Origin: Hirundichthys speculiger
Taxonomy: Eukaryota; Chordata; Actinopteri; Beloniformes; Exocoetidae
Direction: 5' to 3'
DNA length: 64,000 nt
Assembly: GCA_018398805.1 (NCBI GenBank)
Contig: JAGFBZ010000865.1
Coordinates: forward strand, 1,364,001 to 1,428,000
In this document: positions 12,075 to 24,219 of the stretch, piece after piece
Position numbering within the stretch: position 1 is the first letter of the stretch
How the letters are laid out: every line of letters begins with the position of its first letter
Made by a program: the position numbers and the translations under genes
The notes under the pieces: generated by a model
The model's input: the letters and a program-made list of their open reading frames with translations, nothing else
The model's database searches: none
Told to the model about the DNA's origin: nothing

Positions 12075-13539
12075 GCCAAACACAATGACTGTTCCCAGCT
12101 CTTTGGCGAATTAAAAGCCTGCTGACAGAGAGGCAGAGCGGCCTCTTCCAGCGCAGGCAGTTGTAATGGCACTTTGACGACTCAATTTAGAGGGCTTTTG
12201 CGTTCTCGGGAGCAATTTGCGAACACAGAAAGGGCACATTTTCTTCTTTTGTTTAACATGATGTAAGGGACAAGCACAAGCAGACACTAACATGCTGTGA
12301 GGGTTGTACAGCAAATAACCATTTGTACCTGGACTGGACCTTGGAACAACTAGGGAAGAGAGGAGGCAAAGGGCATATGAAAGGGAGGGGGGGGGGCACA
12401 GAAGGGAGAGTATTTAAGAGCACTTGAGTGCCAGCATTGATGTAGTCACCTCTCCCAGTGGACAAAACCAGGCCCCTCTGCACCATGGCATGATTTTTCA
12501 CTTTAGCAAGCAGCACTCAGTACTCTTCCTTCAGTCCTCTTCTTCTTCCTCCTCTTCTCTCAGTCACTGCGTGCTTCAATGATTCCATCATTCCCTCTCA
12601 TTCACTCTTGACTACAAGGGGCAAGAGTGAGCACAGTTGCACATGCGCACCTACACACACACACACAATTTGACCTATTTGCCCCTCTGCGATGGGTACT
12701 AAATAATTCCATTGTGAGGGCCATTAGTGAGGATCTCAAGGGTTAAGAGGGGAAATGCACAGGCAGTCAGATGGGCGATTAGACAATAAGAAGATGAAAT
12801 GTCTACTATAGTATTGTTGCTTATTGTTTCACAGAGCACACATTAGACCTGTGGCTATTTCATAACTCTAATGTCCTTAGCTGCTTTCATTAATTCATTT
12901 GGTCAAACAGCGACATTTACACACATCCACATGCAAACACACACACATTTGCATTGCCGCCTCTATTACATGGCAGTAGGTAGGACTGCCAAAGCCTACT
13001 GACCAACAGACCTATATCTTACCCCTGTTTTGTAAATGGAAGACACAGTTATGCAAAGTATGAGGTGGCCAAGCCAAAACTCTTTGTCTGTCATCCTGCA
13101 ATCCAATGGCAAAACCTAACTGTTTGTGTTAAATCACTGTCCTGTGGGCGTTTGTGTTCGTGTCGCTCTCCATGAGTAGTGCTTCATGCAATGCAGTTTT
13201 CCATTTTAGTAGCGGTCTCCAACTTGCATGGCAAAACCACAGTCCTCCCAGTGACATAGCCTTTTAAGAATTAGTGTCACCAAGCCGGAAACCTCACCGG
13301 GGGAGAGCGACTCTGAACACTAATTCATCTTAATGGTGTGTTTATGCGTGTCAGTGCATGAAACGTGTGATATGTGTGTCTATTTCCCAACACAGTCTGC
13401 AGTGAGTGCTGTACAGACTTACTGGTCTTCTGAGTCTTTAGTTCAGCCACTGTCTGAGGGATCCTTGTATTTTTCCATAGGCATGTCAGAGGATTACACA
13501 GTCCCTCTGCTGTTACTCTGACCTACCCTCACACCCTCA

Positions 13540-13562
13540 CACACACACACACACACACACAT
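13540..13562. repeat. (CA)n microsatellite
   Basis: Eleven CA dinucleotides. Confidence 0.9.
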
Positions 13563-14719
13563 CAAAGCAGCTCAGCGTAGTGGCCAGCACCGCGTTGGGG
13601 GCACATTTACCTCCTCACTCAGCAGGCCGTTGGCACACACTCTGCATGTGCCCGAAGGGTTTGCCAGCGACAAGTATACCCTCTATGTATGAGTGTTTAC
13701 TTATGAGGCAAGAAAATGCTCTTCGCGTCGTTCATGACTGGAAAAAAAAATCTTTAAATCTACTGATTAGACACATTTTATGAAAACACCTGTAAAAAAA
13801 AAAAAAAATGTGTGCAATTTCAAAAAGATTAATCTTCTTACAATTAAATCTGAAACAGCTCCTCTACCAGAGTCTAATAAATGAGGTCAAAATATGAATT
13901 TTAATTCTTCAATATGTCCCTTGAATTCTAAGACTTTTCTCTGATCATTTTATTTAGCAGAACAAAATATGACGAACTCAGTGGGCTTGTATTCATTTAA
14001 CTTTGATCTTATGTCATTCAAAAGTTTCTCAGAAATCAGTATATGTATCTTAATGAATAAGCATTATCAATTAGTCAAATGTGTTTTCATCGTCATCATT
14101 ATATAGTCTAAAAAAAGTGATTTGGAGCTCTCTTAGACATAAATGGGTATAGGGTAGAAATGTGGTACAGTTATATAACATTAATTATTAAAGAACCAAG
14201 GCACTTTGGCTGAAGGGAAGATATTGTGTGCATGAATTATCCCTGATCAATATATGGAGTTTAGTTGTAACACGGTTCCTAATTACGCCCCCAATTTGAC
14301 CACACACTCACCTCTTCTCCCACCTTTTCGTTTTCTTCTCTTTCAGAGCTCTGCTCCCATCCCACTCTTTCACTGTTAGGTGTTTTGGCCTACACGCAGG
14401 GCAACGGGAAAAGAACAATGCAAATCGATGGCTTCACACATTAAGACACAAACATACAGCAGGAGAGGTACAAACTCCAGGACCTCTAACCCAAACATCT
14501 CTAACCCTCCAGGTTGATCAATAGTCAGAAGAAAAGCATTAACAACCCATCACAGTCTTTCCATCTCTCTCATTCAACACTAATCATTTTCCCAATGTTA
14601 CCTCCATCACCTTTTCCCCGTTTCTTATGTGGTGAAGAGGAAAGTGTATTTCCCAGAGCTCCTTAAAAATCCCAGAAGCCTCTGTGTTCCTATCTTACCT
14701 CCGAGCCACAGCCAGACAC

Positions 14720-14900
14720 CCTGTTAAAGGCTATTATAATCGTTAGCTCCCCCCTTCCATTCCAACAAGATGCAGACAGAACTTAGACATTAGCTAATCC
14801 ATACTTATTGCATCTGGATTCCTCTTACAGGCTTGTAATTCTTATGGAGAGACATATTAGCGCGACATATTAGGCTTGCACAGGTCTGCGAGGTGAGATG
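14720..14900. promoter_or_regulatory. candidate conserved noncoding stretch
   Basis: Repeat-free sequence with GGCTATTATAATCGTTAGC, ACATTAGCTAATCCATAC and two copies of CGACATATTAG-like or GACATATTAG at about 14851 and 14864. Paired cores of this kind suggest clustered homeodomain sites. Not demonstrated. Confidence 0.22.
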
Positions 14901-17545
14901 CTACACTGACACTAAATTGACTTAGCCGAGGCCTCATGGGATGTTGCAGGGCACTGTAGTTAGCTGACAAGCAGGGCCCAGTCTGCCTGTATTGAGTTTC
15001 TGTGATGGCTGTTTAGTTTGCAGCGCTACACAGGGCAAAGAAGGGGAGTGGAAGGCGCTCCAGCTCATTGCGTTTACTGACAGGAGCCCTGCAGACCGCA
15101 AGGCTAAAAGGATCAATAGCATTGCACTGCATAGCACTACCAGATCAGGGCAGACCCAAACACAGGAAGATTGCATTACACACAGATTTAAATCAGGAGG
15201 TGCCTGGGTTGTTATCAACATAGCACAAACATATTAAATTTTCACTCAAGTATTTATTTTTCCGATGCATTACAACACTATTGTACAATCTGTCCCAACA
15301 TCTGATAGACCCACACGCAGGTTATTTTCTTGTGCGGTGATCCTGGACCCGAGCCTCCAGGTGGCCTTGCATCCCCTCTCTGAACAAACAGAGCAGCAGT
15401 TCGCTCCACTTCCCCCATGTCACCGGGGCCAAACACGGACATTGTGTGGCCCGCTGGCCTGCCGACACGGCCAACCCTTCTGCCAGGGATTTGCTCCTGG
15501 GTCATGGAGTTGACATTTATTAAAGGAAGTTGCATGGAGAGTCTGAGGGAGTTGACAGTCCTCTCGTCACGTTGCACTCCCGAATTCAGACACTTGTGCA
15601 GTACACACCCGTCTCTGTTTCCAACAATAAAAGAAACAATGAAGCAGTTAAGGCAGTGTATGACCCCCCCAGGGCCCACTACAATGACAAAGACAGCTCT
15701 CATTTCCCTCACTCGTGCCACTGGGTTTGACGTTTCCTGGCTGGGACGTACAACTTTTATCAAAGTCAAAAAAGATACTTTCTTTCGCCTATAGGGATTT
15801 AAAATATGTCTGACAAACAGCAAATTTTAAAACCCAATGATACAAAACACAGACAAAAACAGAATAAGTCTACATAGCCGGGATGAATGATGATGAATCA
15901 ATATTTGTGGTCTGCAAGGAGAAACGCAGAGTTTAGTAGACCGTAAGGAACAATGAAAATCTCAAAAGGAGAAGTCGAGCGAAATGGATTGAGTGTGTTG
16001 GAGACCAGATGTGCTGTAGATGTAGCAAACATCTGCTGACTCTGCAAGACTTCTATAGTTTTGAGTGACCCCCGTCTCACTCCCCTTCTCACCAGGCATC
16101 CCAGAAAATCTTTGGTCTTCACTTATAGCTCCCTTAAAGTTACATACGTGTGTTCACATACATGTGCAGGGATTCAGAATAGTTTACTGAAATCTTACAG
16201 TGCATGTATAGTAAATATGTTCTTTTTTTTGTTGTTATCGTTCTCATTCTAAGTTTTGATGGTCTAAAGCATCTCTTGCTGTATAATTTACAGTACAAAG
16301 GGGGAACACCAGATGGTAATGGTGTTTATTTTTGCTGTAAGTGATCACCACTCTGGAACTTACGACAGTAGACAGACCCGGGGACTTGGAACCATACCCC
16401 AGGAGACCTGAGTACAACTTCCTCTTTGTACACACACAGACACGCACAGATACGCACATAAGCACCCATGCAAAAGAACATCCTTTGGTCTACTGGTGTT
16501 GTGAACCCCCAGGGCCTCAGGGAAAGATGTGTACTGGTACATAGTGTAAATTACAGTTCAGCCACACTGGCACCATCCGTATCCAAGATGAATGAGCCAA
16601 CGTACATGCCAGGCTACAATCCCAAGGAAGGGGTTTCAAATCATGGAGGCTGCACTGTTTACAGTTTGGGACCGTTTAAGCAACAATAAATGCAGTATTT
16701 CACCCTGATAAAGAACAATGCACTTAAAACACAAATGCATGTGTTTCTCTTAATTTGCTCAGCCTTATGTATTGTTTTTGGAATAGCAACAAGTGTTGCT
16801 CACTTTAAGCAGATTGTCTTATAAACTTACCACAAAAAGAAAACTGCTGTTAAAAATTGGTATTTTTTTTCTTTATTTCTACATTTTAACTAGAACAAAT
16901 GAGATGTGGCACTTTTAATTTGGAATTGCCCAGTCAAAAGTAGGTTGCAACATTAAATGCTTTTTATAATGAAATTGTGCATATAAATAGGAATTGCAAT
17001 TCCCTGCTCCCTGTTTATCTTACACATATTTTGTTCGTTCCTAATGAAATATCACAGTGTGTAAAATGAAAAAAGGCCCTCCGATTTCTTTGTGGGAAGT
17101 ACCCAGTCAAAGATGAATTGTAGGCCGCTCTGTTTTATTAGACAGTTTAAACTAACACTAAGGAGAAAGAAATGTAAATGAAATCAAGTTAGAGAGTAAT
17201 AAAGGTTGATTTAAATGTCAAGATGTTGCTGCAGAGGCTGCAGAACTACTTAAATCATCAGAGCGTACTGCATGAAATACTAAACACTACTCCTGATATA
17301 CTCTGTGCCTTTTATGAAAATTTGACAAAGCATAGATTAATGTATGATTTATATTTACTTTGTCCTGATCAACGCTTGTCATTTGTTGTCTGTAGTCAGT
17401 CTGGATCATGTTTTTGTAGTTAACATGACAGACGCAAATTCCTCTGAGGTGACCGGACCCCCTAGTGGCTTTTCGTCTGTATGTGATTCAGTCAGGCAGT
17501 GAAATATTGTCGGGGAAAGGAGTAGGATGGAGGGAAGGTACTAGA

Positions 17546-17584
17546 AAGAGAGCGAGAGAGAGAGAGAGAGAGTGTGAGAGAGAC
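17546..17584. repeat. (GA)n microsatellite
   Basis: GA dinucleotides with a few interruptions. Confidence 0.9.
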
Positions 17585-20500
17585 TCGAGTTAATGGTCTT
17601 GCATCTTCCTGGCAGCATGTCAATAATGGCTCTGATCACATTAAATAAAGAGTCCATTAGCTTATTCTCCTTCCTCCTGCGTGCTACACAGCAAAAGCAC
17701 AGGAGAAAGCTGCAAAGCTCTTCTAATGCAGTATGTCTGCATGTTACAGACACCTCGTTCTGTTCAATGCGAGACCAAAACAAAATGACCTGGGAGGTTT
17801 ACCTGCGGTGCAATCCATTATACATCCACATATTTCCTTTTACGCTGTGATGTGTGGAGCATTTTGACTGCGTGGGGACCAGTATATTGAAGGGGGAAAT
17901 TTATCACTTAATTCACAATATAATCAGAAAAACCTGATCACATATCGATTCTATTTGTCGCACTCGTCCTGAATTCCTCTTATTTTGTTCTATGTTCCTC
18001 ACAAAATAACTCCGTTTTACAATTTAATATTAGCCAAGAGACATAACGTGTGTTCCATAAAGGAGGAGCAGAAATGACGAATACGCTGAGACACAGTGCA
18101 TCCACATAATAATGTAGCCAGAGAGCAAATGATGAGCATATGTTAATGCACCTACTCTTGTTACGGCCTCCTGCCAAAATAGTAATCAAGACAAAGGAGA
18201 TGTGATATAAGTCGGAGAGAAAAGCATTTCTACCAACACACATGCACACGTACACACTCGCTGGACAGACAGAGCGATTCTCAGCTGCCTGACTGCTTCC
18301 CTTCGGCCCTGGAGGGAGCACAGAGGCCCCACATCTGTCTCCCAGGCCCACGACAGACCAGGCTGCTGTATGCAGACCCAGGAGATCACACGAATCATCC
18401 TCAATTAATGTGAAACATCAGACGTTCCCTCTCCGCTTCTATCACCCCACCTCCCCTCACGGAGCCATCCCCTCTAGCACACTGCTAGGTCTGCTGAGTT
18501 TTACACAATGACCAAGGCTACGGTTCCTTAGCACAGCTGGGTGAGGCACACCAATGTTACTGTGTTATTTTGCACTTTGTGCTGAGAGACAGAGAATCAA
18601 TACATCAGCCCAAACCTAAATGCTGCTCACATGGTAGTGCCGCGATGTATTTCTGAAGGCTTTCTGAACCCAGAGAGAAGCCGACTTTTCTCTGCAGCGC
18701 ACTGGGGCCTGAAATGGCTTCCATGTGCTGCCCCTTCTGCACCTCTGCTGGGCCGTGGCCAAAGGATTGTCCTCTCCACTTTTTCAAAGATGCCGAGCGA
18801 CAGCTCTTGAATGTAAACGGTGGTGATGGTGGTGGAAGTCAGCAGAGTCAAATGATTCAGAGGTTAGGAGACCAAAAATGACAGATTTGTTCTCAAAAAA
18901 CAGATAATGAGCTAAGACAAGTCAGTGGGGGAAGAAATGGAAACTGTTTACAAATGGCCACCTGGAAACTGATGTGTGCCAGGCTGTGACTCACCCATCT
19001 GTGCTAAAGTCCTCTACAATAACCCCCTGACCCCCCCCCCCCCCTTCCTTCACCCTCACAGTCTACAACTGCACCATAAATCTCACTCCTGTCGATTACC
19101 GTGCCCTTAGCAACAACTACCACACAGTCATGAATTTTTAACAAAATCCACGAGTTAAATCAGGTTGAGAGATGAAGGCAGGGTATCTTGTGGCCTGTTG
19201 GTTGATCAGTGTGTCTGGAATGGCGGAAGAAGCCCTGTGACCTCTTCACATTTACTTATGCTTGAGCGCAGCAAACAGTCTTCTAAGGCAGTGATGAGCA
19301 TAATATTGACCAAGGCATTGCCCTTTGGACGGTTCTTAATTAAATGATAAAACGTGAATCAAACCTGGATGGATCTGTTCCAAGTTCTAATCAGGAATAT
19401 GAGTTGGTGCAAAGGGTCCTGAGCGGACTTTATTGAATCATTTGTGTTCCTCGTCAGCTATCTCATAAATGGGAGGGTGTTAGATGTACAGGAGGAGCTG
19501 GTATGTCTTGTGTTTGTGGCTGTGTATATATTTGACATTTTAGGACTTTATGGAAGTTTTGGCATTGACAGAAAAAAAAAAAGTGTCTGCAAACTAGACC
19601 TACAATGTAACATTTATTTCCGGAATATTGTTTCCCAACAAAAAGCCGTCTATGAAATCTTGATTACTCCTAGGGAAGCTGTTTGCTGAAATCTACAGAA
19701 AAGAAAAAGAACATTGAGGAATTTGAAGAAAAAAAAATGTTACCACAGTTTTAAAAATTGATCTCTGCCTTTTTGATCATAAGACTTCTTTTCTTTCCTC
19801 TTTAACTTATAAAACAACGTACAGGGTATTGTGAACTTGCAACTTAATAGTTCTGTAACGTTTGATGATCACACGCCATAGAAATTCCTCTGATCAGCAG
19901 GAGACTAAAGTAGACCATGATCACAGAGTGCAAATTGCGACCTTTATAATTCTTACAAATGTCCCCCTCCCAGACCGTTATGTCGCTACAGATTTTTCTG
20001 TGGTCCATCACAAGGGAAGAAGCAGAACCCGTTGTTCACACATGACCTCTGACCTGCCACTGGGGAGCCACTGGGGGAGCAGCCGGTGTCTTGTGAGCTC
20101 TTGCCCTCTGATATGATGGCTCCAGGCAGTGGGCTTTGCATGAACCCATCCCCCAAGGTGCCCCCCTCGCCACTAGATCTTCTGCATTATTCATACTTCC
20201 AAATATGGACTGGGGAAGGAGGCAGAGTATGGCAAAAGAGGAATCAAGGTTCAAGACCTTCTCAGATCACTGACAACTTTTGCTTAACCTCCCTTAAAGG
20301 AGAAAACACAATAATAGAGCTTTTTTTTTTTTTTTTTAATTTTAAGAAACTGGATTTGAGAGCAGGACCGGAGATCAATGGGGATTCCCCCTGAGGGCTG
20401 GTTAAAGATCACATTCACTGAAAGGTGATTGGTGAATCAATTTGGTTCCCATGGTTCACTTCACCATTGTGAGAACTGATTCTTCCAATGGCAACAGAAC

Positions 20501-20989
20501 TGTCACATGATCATATTATAGATAAACCGGTGTGGCCATCAGCCAACGCAGACTGTACAGAAGTGTGTTCTGTGAGGGACAGGAATTTAGGATACAAGCA
20601 CACATCAATACTTGTGTTTTTTTTTTTTCCTTTTTGCTCCATGTCATGGCATCTCATTTTGTCTCTCACCAAAATGCAATATTGAATATCATTTTTGAAC
20701 GTTTGTGAAAAGCGCATACGTGTTAAGTTGTTAATACCTAAAGCAGACCATGCAAGCCATGTAATGCTCTGTTAATTACATAACTGCCTGATTTGTCTTA
20801 ACAGTGGAGACCCGGCTTATGACAAGGCCATCATTTGCTTATTCTCGTTGTCAGCAATCTGCAATGAGGAATCCCCCCTCCACACCAACTACACAACTTC
20901 CAGCTCAACGGTATTAGAGACAACATGAATTCAGAATAGATTGCGGCAGTGAAAAGATGAATAAATAGTGTGGTAACACGGAGGCAGGC

Positions 20990-21280
20990 AGATAAAATAA
21001 ACTAACAGCAGAAGCTGTCGACCAGATAAAGTGGGGTACCTCGTCGTCGCTCTGCTGTAATTATTGGCTAATAGTCATTAACCTGGCAAACAGAGGTTTA
21101 GCTGCATTGTTTAAAGGACTCTGGGATGCATAATGACAGACTAATATGTCATAGCACTAGGGGAGATGGGGAGGGGTGGATTAATGAGATTTTACTGGAG
21201 GGAGTGTACAAGAAGAGGTGGGGCACGCCTGGAAAATATAGGGGGAAGAGGGCCACATTAAGCTAATTGGAAGATGAGTG
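20990..21280. promoter_or_regulatory. candidate conserved noncoding stretch
   Basis: Contains CTGTAATTATTGGCTAATAG at about 21055, with a TAATTA core next to a reverse CCAAT-type box (ATTGGCT), then AGTCATTAACC, and further on TTAAGCTAATTGG. It is free of simple repeats over nearly 300 bases, unusual for this intron. Confidence 0.25.
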
Positions 21281-24189
21281 CCTACTTGTAAAAGTGCTTC
21301 TAATGGCATATTTGTTTCTCTCGCAGCATCGCAGGGCTAATGCAGGGGAGTGGAGTTGTGAGACTTACGGTAGTAAAGATTATGGGGGCATGTGCTTGTT
21401 TGCAAATGTGTGTCAACACACTTGAGATGTTTATATCAATATAACATATGTGAATTATTTTTTTTCTTACATTTGATTTTCCTATCTTTGCCATAGCTTT
21501 TGTGACGCGTGGATTAATAAATTAAGACTTCTGTGGTTTTTAACTGAAAGGCTCTGTGACTGTACAAACAGTTGCATCATCAAGCTAATTGTCTTTGTAC
21601 CCTTGTATTTCTTTTTTTAAAAACGCAGATGTGATTTGTGTTTGAACTTGTTTTGACTCATTGCTCTTAGCACGACCCAGTGCAGATGCCTTTTGACTGA
21701 CCTTTAAAACTTAATTGACCACTGAAGAGGAGTGCCTGGATAGCCTGCCCTGACAGTTTCGAGTACATACAAGAACTGCTGACTCCTTCTGACAGGTGGC
21801 TTGCACTCCCTGACACCGATGGGGCGCATTTTGGCCTGTGTCAGTGTGTTAGGGCTTTTATCTCTTCATGAGTGGAAAATCTAAAGTGCAGGTTTGAACC
21901 AGCATGAGATTATACAAATGTATAAATCCTGTTTATACAAGAGTAGTGACAAAGACAAGGTTAAATGACTAATAAGTCTTGATGAAGGCTTTGCATTTTT
22001 TCAGCGATGTCACTGATAGTTGAATAATATCCTTTAACATTGGTTGAAGGAACTTTAGTTGAAATTGTCTCTATTTTTGGAAGCTGTTAACGTGAACGAA
22101 GTTTAATCTGATTTTGAACATCAAAGTGGGACCGATAGAAAAATGATATAAAGATATTTTAAACATTAATGTTTTCCTAAAATGCTAATACTCCTGCACT
22201 TTACTGCTTATAAAACAGAGGCTATACTCTGGAATAAAACACTTAAAACTGCATTTAGAATCTTACCCGCCTGTAATCACAGCTGTAAATGGCTACCTTA
22301 GTGTGTTTAAGTGTGTAACACAGATTAGTCTTTTTTTTTTATCTCAGAAAAATATTTTTAAAAAAAAGGCTGCTATACGTCTTAGAACCACAATTTCTTA
22401 AGAAATTTTCTGGTAGTGGAACTATTTAAAGATTCACTTTCTAATTTGCTTTCATTTTTTGTTTCAGTTAAATCAAATGGAAGTACTAATGCCCAGATGG
22501 CCATGCAGTATGAATAATAGTGTCCAGGCTAGAATTTAAAGTCATACCTCCAGGCTAAAACTCCAGAGCGCACACAGAATGAAAGTGTAAAATGTTTTTT
22601 AATGTATATTTAACAACAAAATACCCCAGTGACTATTGATGTTTCGTCTCAGAAGAATCTATTTCTCCAGTATATCTGAGGGCATGATATGAAACCACTC
22701 TCACTTTTATTTTCTCTGTTTCTTCCTCTGTGTCTCTCCCATACGGTCTCTTTTTTGCTGTCTCTCTTTAAACATTTATCTTCTGTTTTCTCCTTACAGG
22801 CCCTTTGTGCTTTGTGATGTTGGTTTTTACAGCTTTCTACTCACCACTGTTGCCATTTATCTTTTATAGATGCCAGCAGCTAGGAGCACATAAGAAATGT
22901 TACCATTTCACTTTGACTAATTGTCAACGCTTACGTTACTCCCTCGATGTCACTTGCTCCTGGTCCCCCAGGAGCCTGTGTGTGAACTGCAATAGTTACT
23001 CCAGATCTCCCTGTCTAACTTATAATCTTCCATTTTGGTCACACAAATACACCACATCATGCATGATGATCATTATGCAGATCCATTTGTCATCAGTACT
23101 TAATACTGGAAATGACTATACAAGAGGAAAAAAGCACAGTGATCGCCTCAACCTCTTTAGCTAAACCGTAAAGTTCATTTTGAGCATTTGCTGAGATTGT
23201 TTTCCCAGAATCCCTTGTCATCTCTTGATGTTTTGATAATGTGCACATTTGCATGGAGCCAGAGTTCCATATTTTTTAATCGTCCATAACGCATCTCAAA
23301 GAGATAAAGCCAAGTAAAGTGCTCTATTTGAAATGATTCCCAGTATTTCTGGTATCTTAGGTTGGAAACATGTTTCTCATCATTTCCAGGCCTCACAAAA
23401 AAGGGATCCAGAAATGCAATAGGATACATTAAATGTTTTAGTTAAAAAAAAAAAAAAACTTGTACTTTTTTTTATTTTTCAGGTCTTGAAATAATATCTA
23501 CTGTCAACTGAAGGCTTACCATCATTTGTCAGACAACAACATCATTTAAACCTCCTCTCCATATGGTTTTTCTCCATCTTTTAGATATCGTTAACACAAA
23601 ATCATGATGAGCAGCTATGCTGCCTAATAAAAGAAACTTAATCTAAAAGCCACCGCAATGGCATTCTCAAAAACATTTTTAAACATGAAATATAAACATG
23701 AAATTCTGTCTTCCAAAGTCATGCATTCCTTACGTGTCCTCCCTCAAGCATTTCACTCCTTTACAGATAAATAATACAGACAAATGCCAGCCAACCAATT
23801 TTTAATTATTGGCTTGAAATAATTACTCTATTATTTCAGCAAGAAATCTTTCTCTGGTTTACGGTTTTGTAAATATCTGTAGGTATATTTTGTACACAGA
23901 GGGAGTCTCAGCACGAGTTCATATTGTTTACAGAGCTCTTTTTGTCAGTCTAGCGATTAACAGCTATACGCTGCTTAAATTCACAGTAGCCCTCAGTGCT
24001 GTGTGATTATCTGCAGAAACAAAATACTTGATGAATGGATGGAAAGGAGGGCCAGTTGAAGAGTAGATTTTGATAAAAGTCTTTTTTTTTTGTTTCTCTA
24101 GGAACCGCTGAATTTCATGAGTAGAAAAGCTTGCCTTAGCCCTGTTCTTTCTTCTCCTTGATTATTCAGAATCAATAAATGTTTGTATC

Positions 24190-24219
24190 TTCTCTCTTGT
24201 CTCTTTGGGGTTATATAGG
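24190..24219 (+). other. bnc2: 3' splice site of the large bnc2 exon
   Basis: A pyrimidine-rich stretch (TCTTCTCTCTTGTCTCTTT) leads to TTATATAG, then G of the first codon, GAT. The AG is at 24217-24218. The site is phase 0, which fits the known BNC2 junction before DAAGKV. The tract is interrupted by GGGG just upstream of the AG, so it is not an ideal acceptor. Confidence 0.85.

Larger units (their letters stand above)
10909..24218. other. bnc2 intron, no gene seen
   Basis: About 13 kb without a supportable exon. It contains microsatellites at 12016-12072, 13540-13562 and 17546-17584, a C run near 19026-19044, and candidate regulatory stretches listed separately. A stop-poor block at 15278-15823 is open on both strands but shows no protein similarity I recognise. 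The last few hundred bases lead into the acceptor at 24218. Confidence 0.55.

Noticed and set aside
15278..15823. A 181-codon minus-strand ORF overlapping a 125-codon plus-strand ORF
   Set aside because: Both strands are open over the same bases, with no recognisable domain and no splice or codon signature; composition explains it. The block may still be conserved noncoding DNA.
22805..23164. A 119-codon ORF starting just after a pyrimidine tract and CAG
   Set aside because: The translation does not match any basonuclin region and has no recognisable domain; treated as intron.
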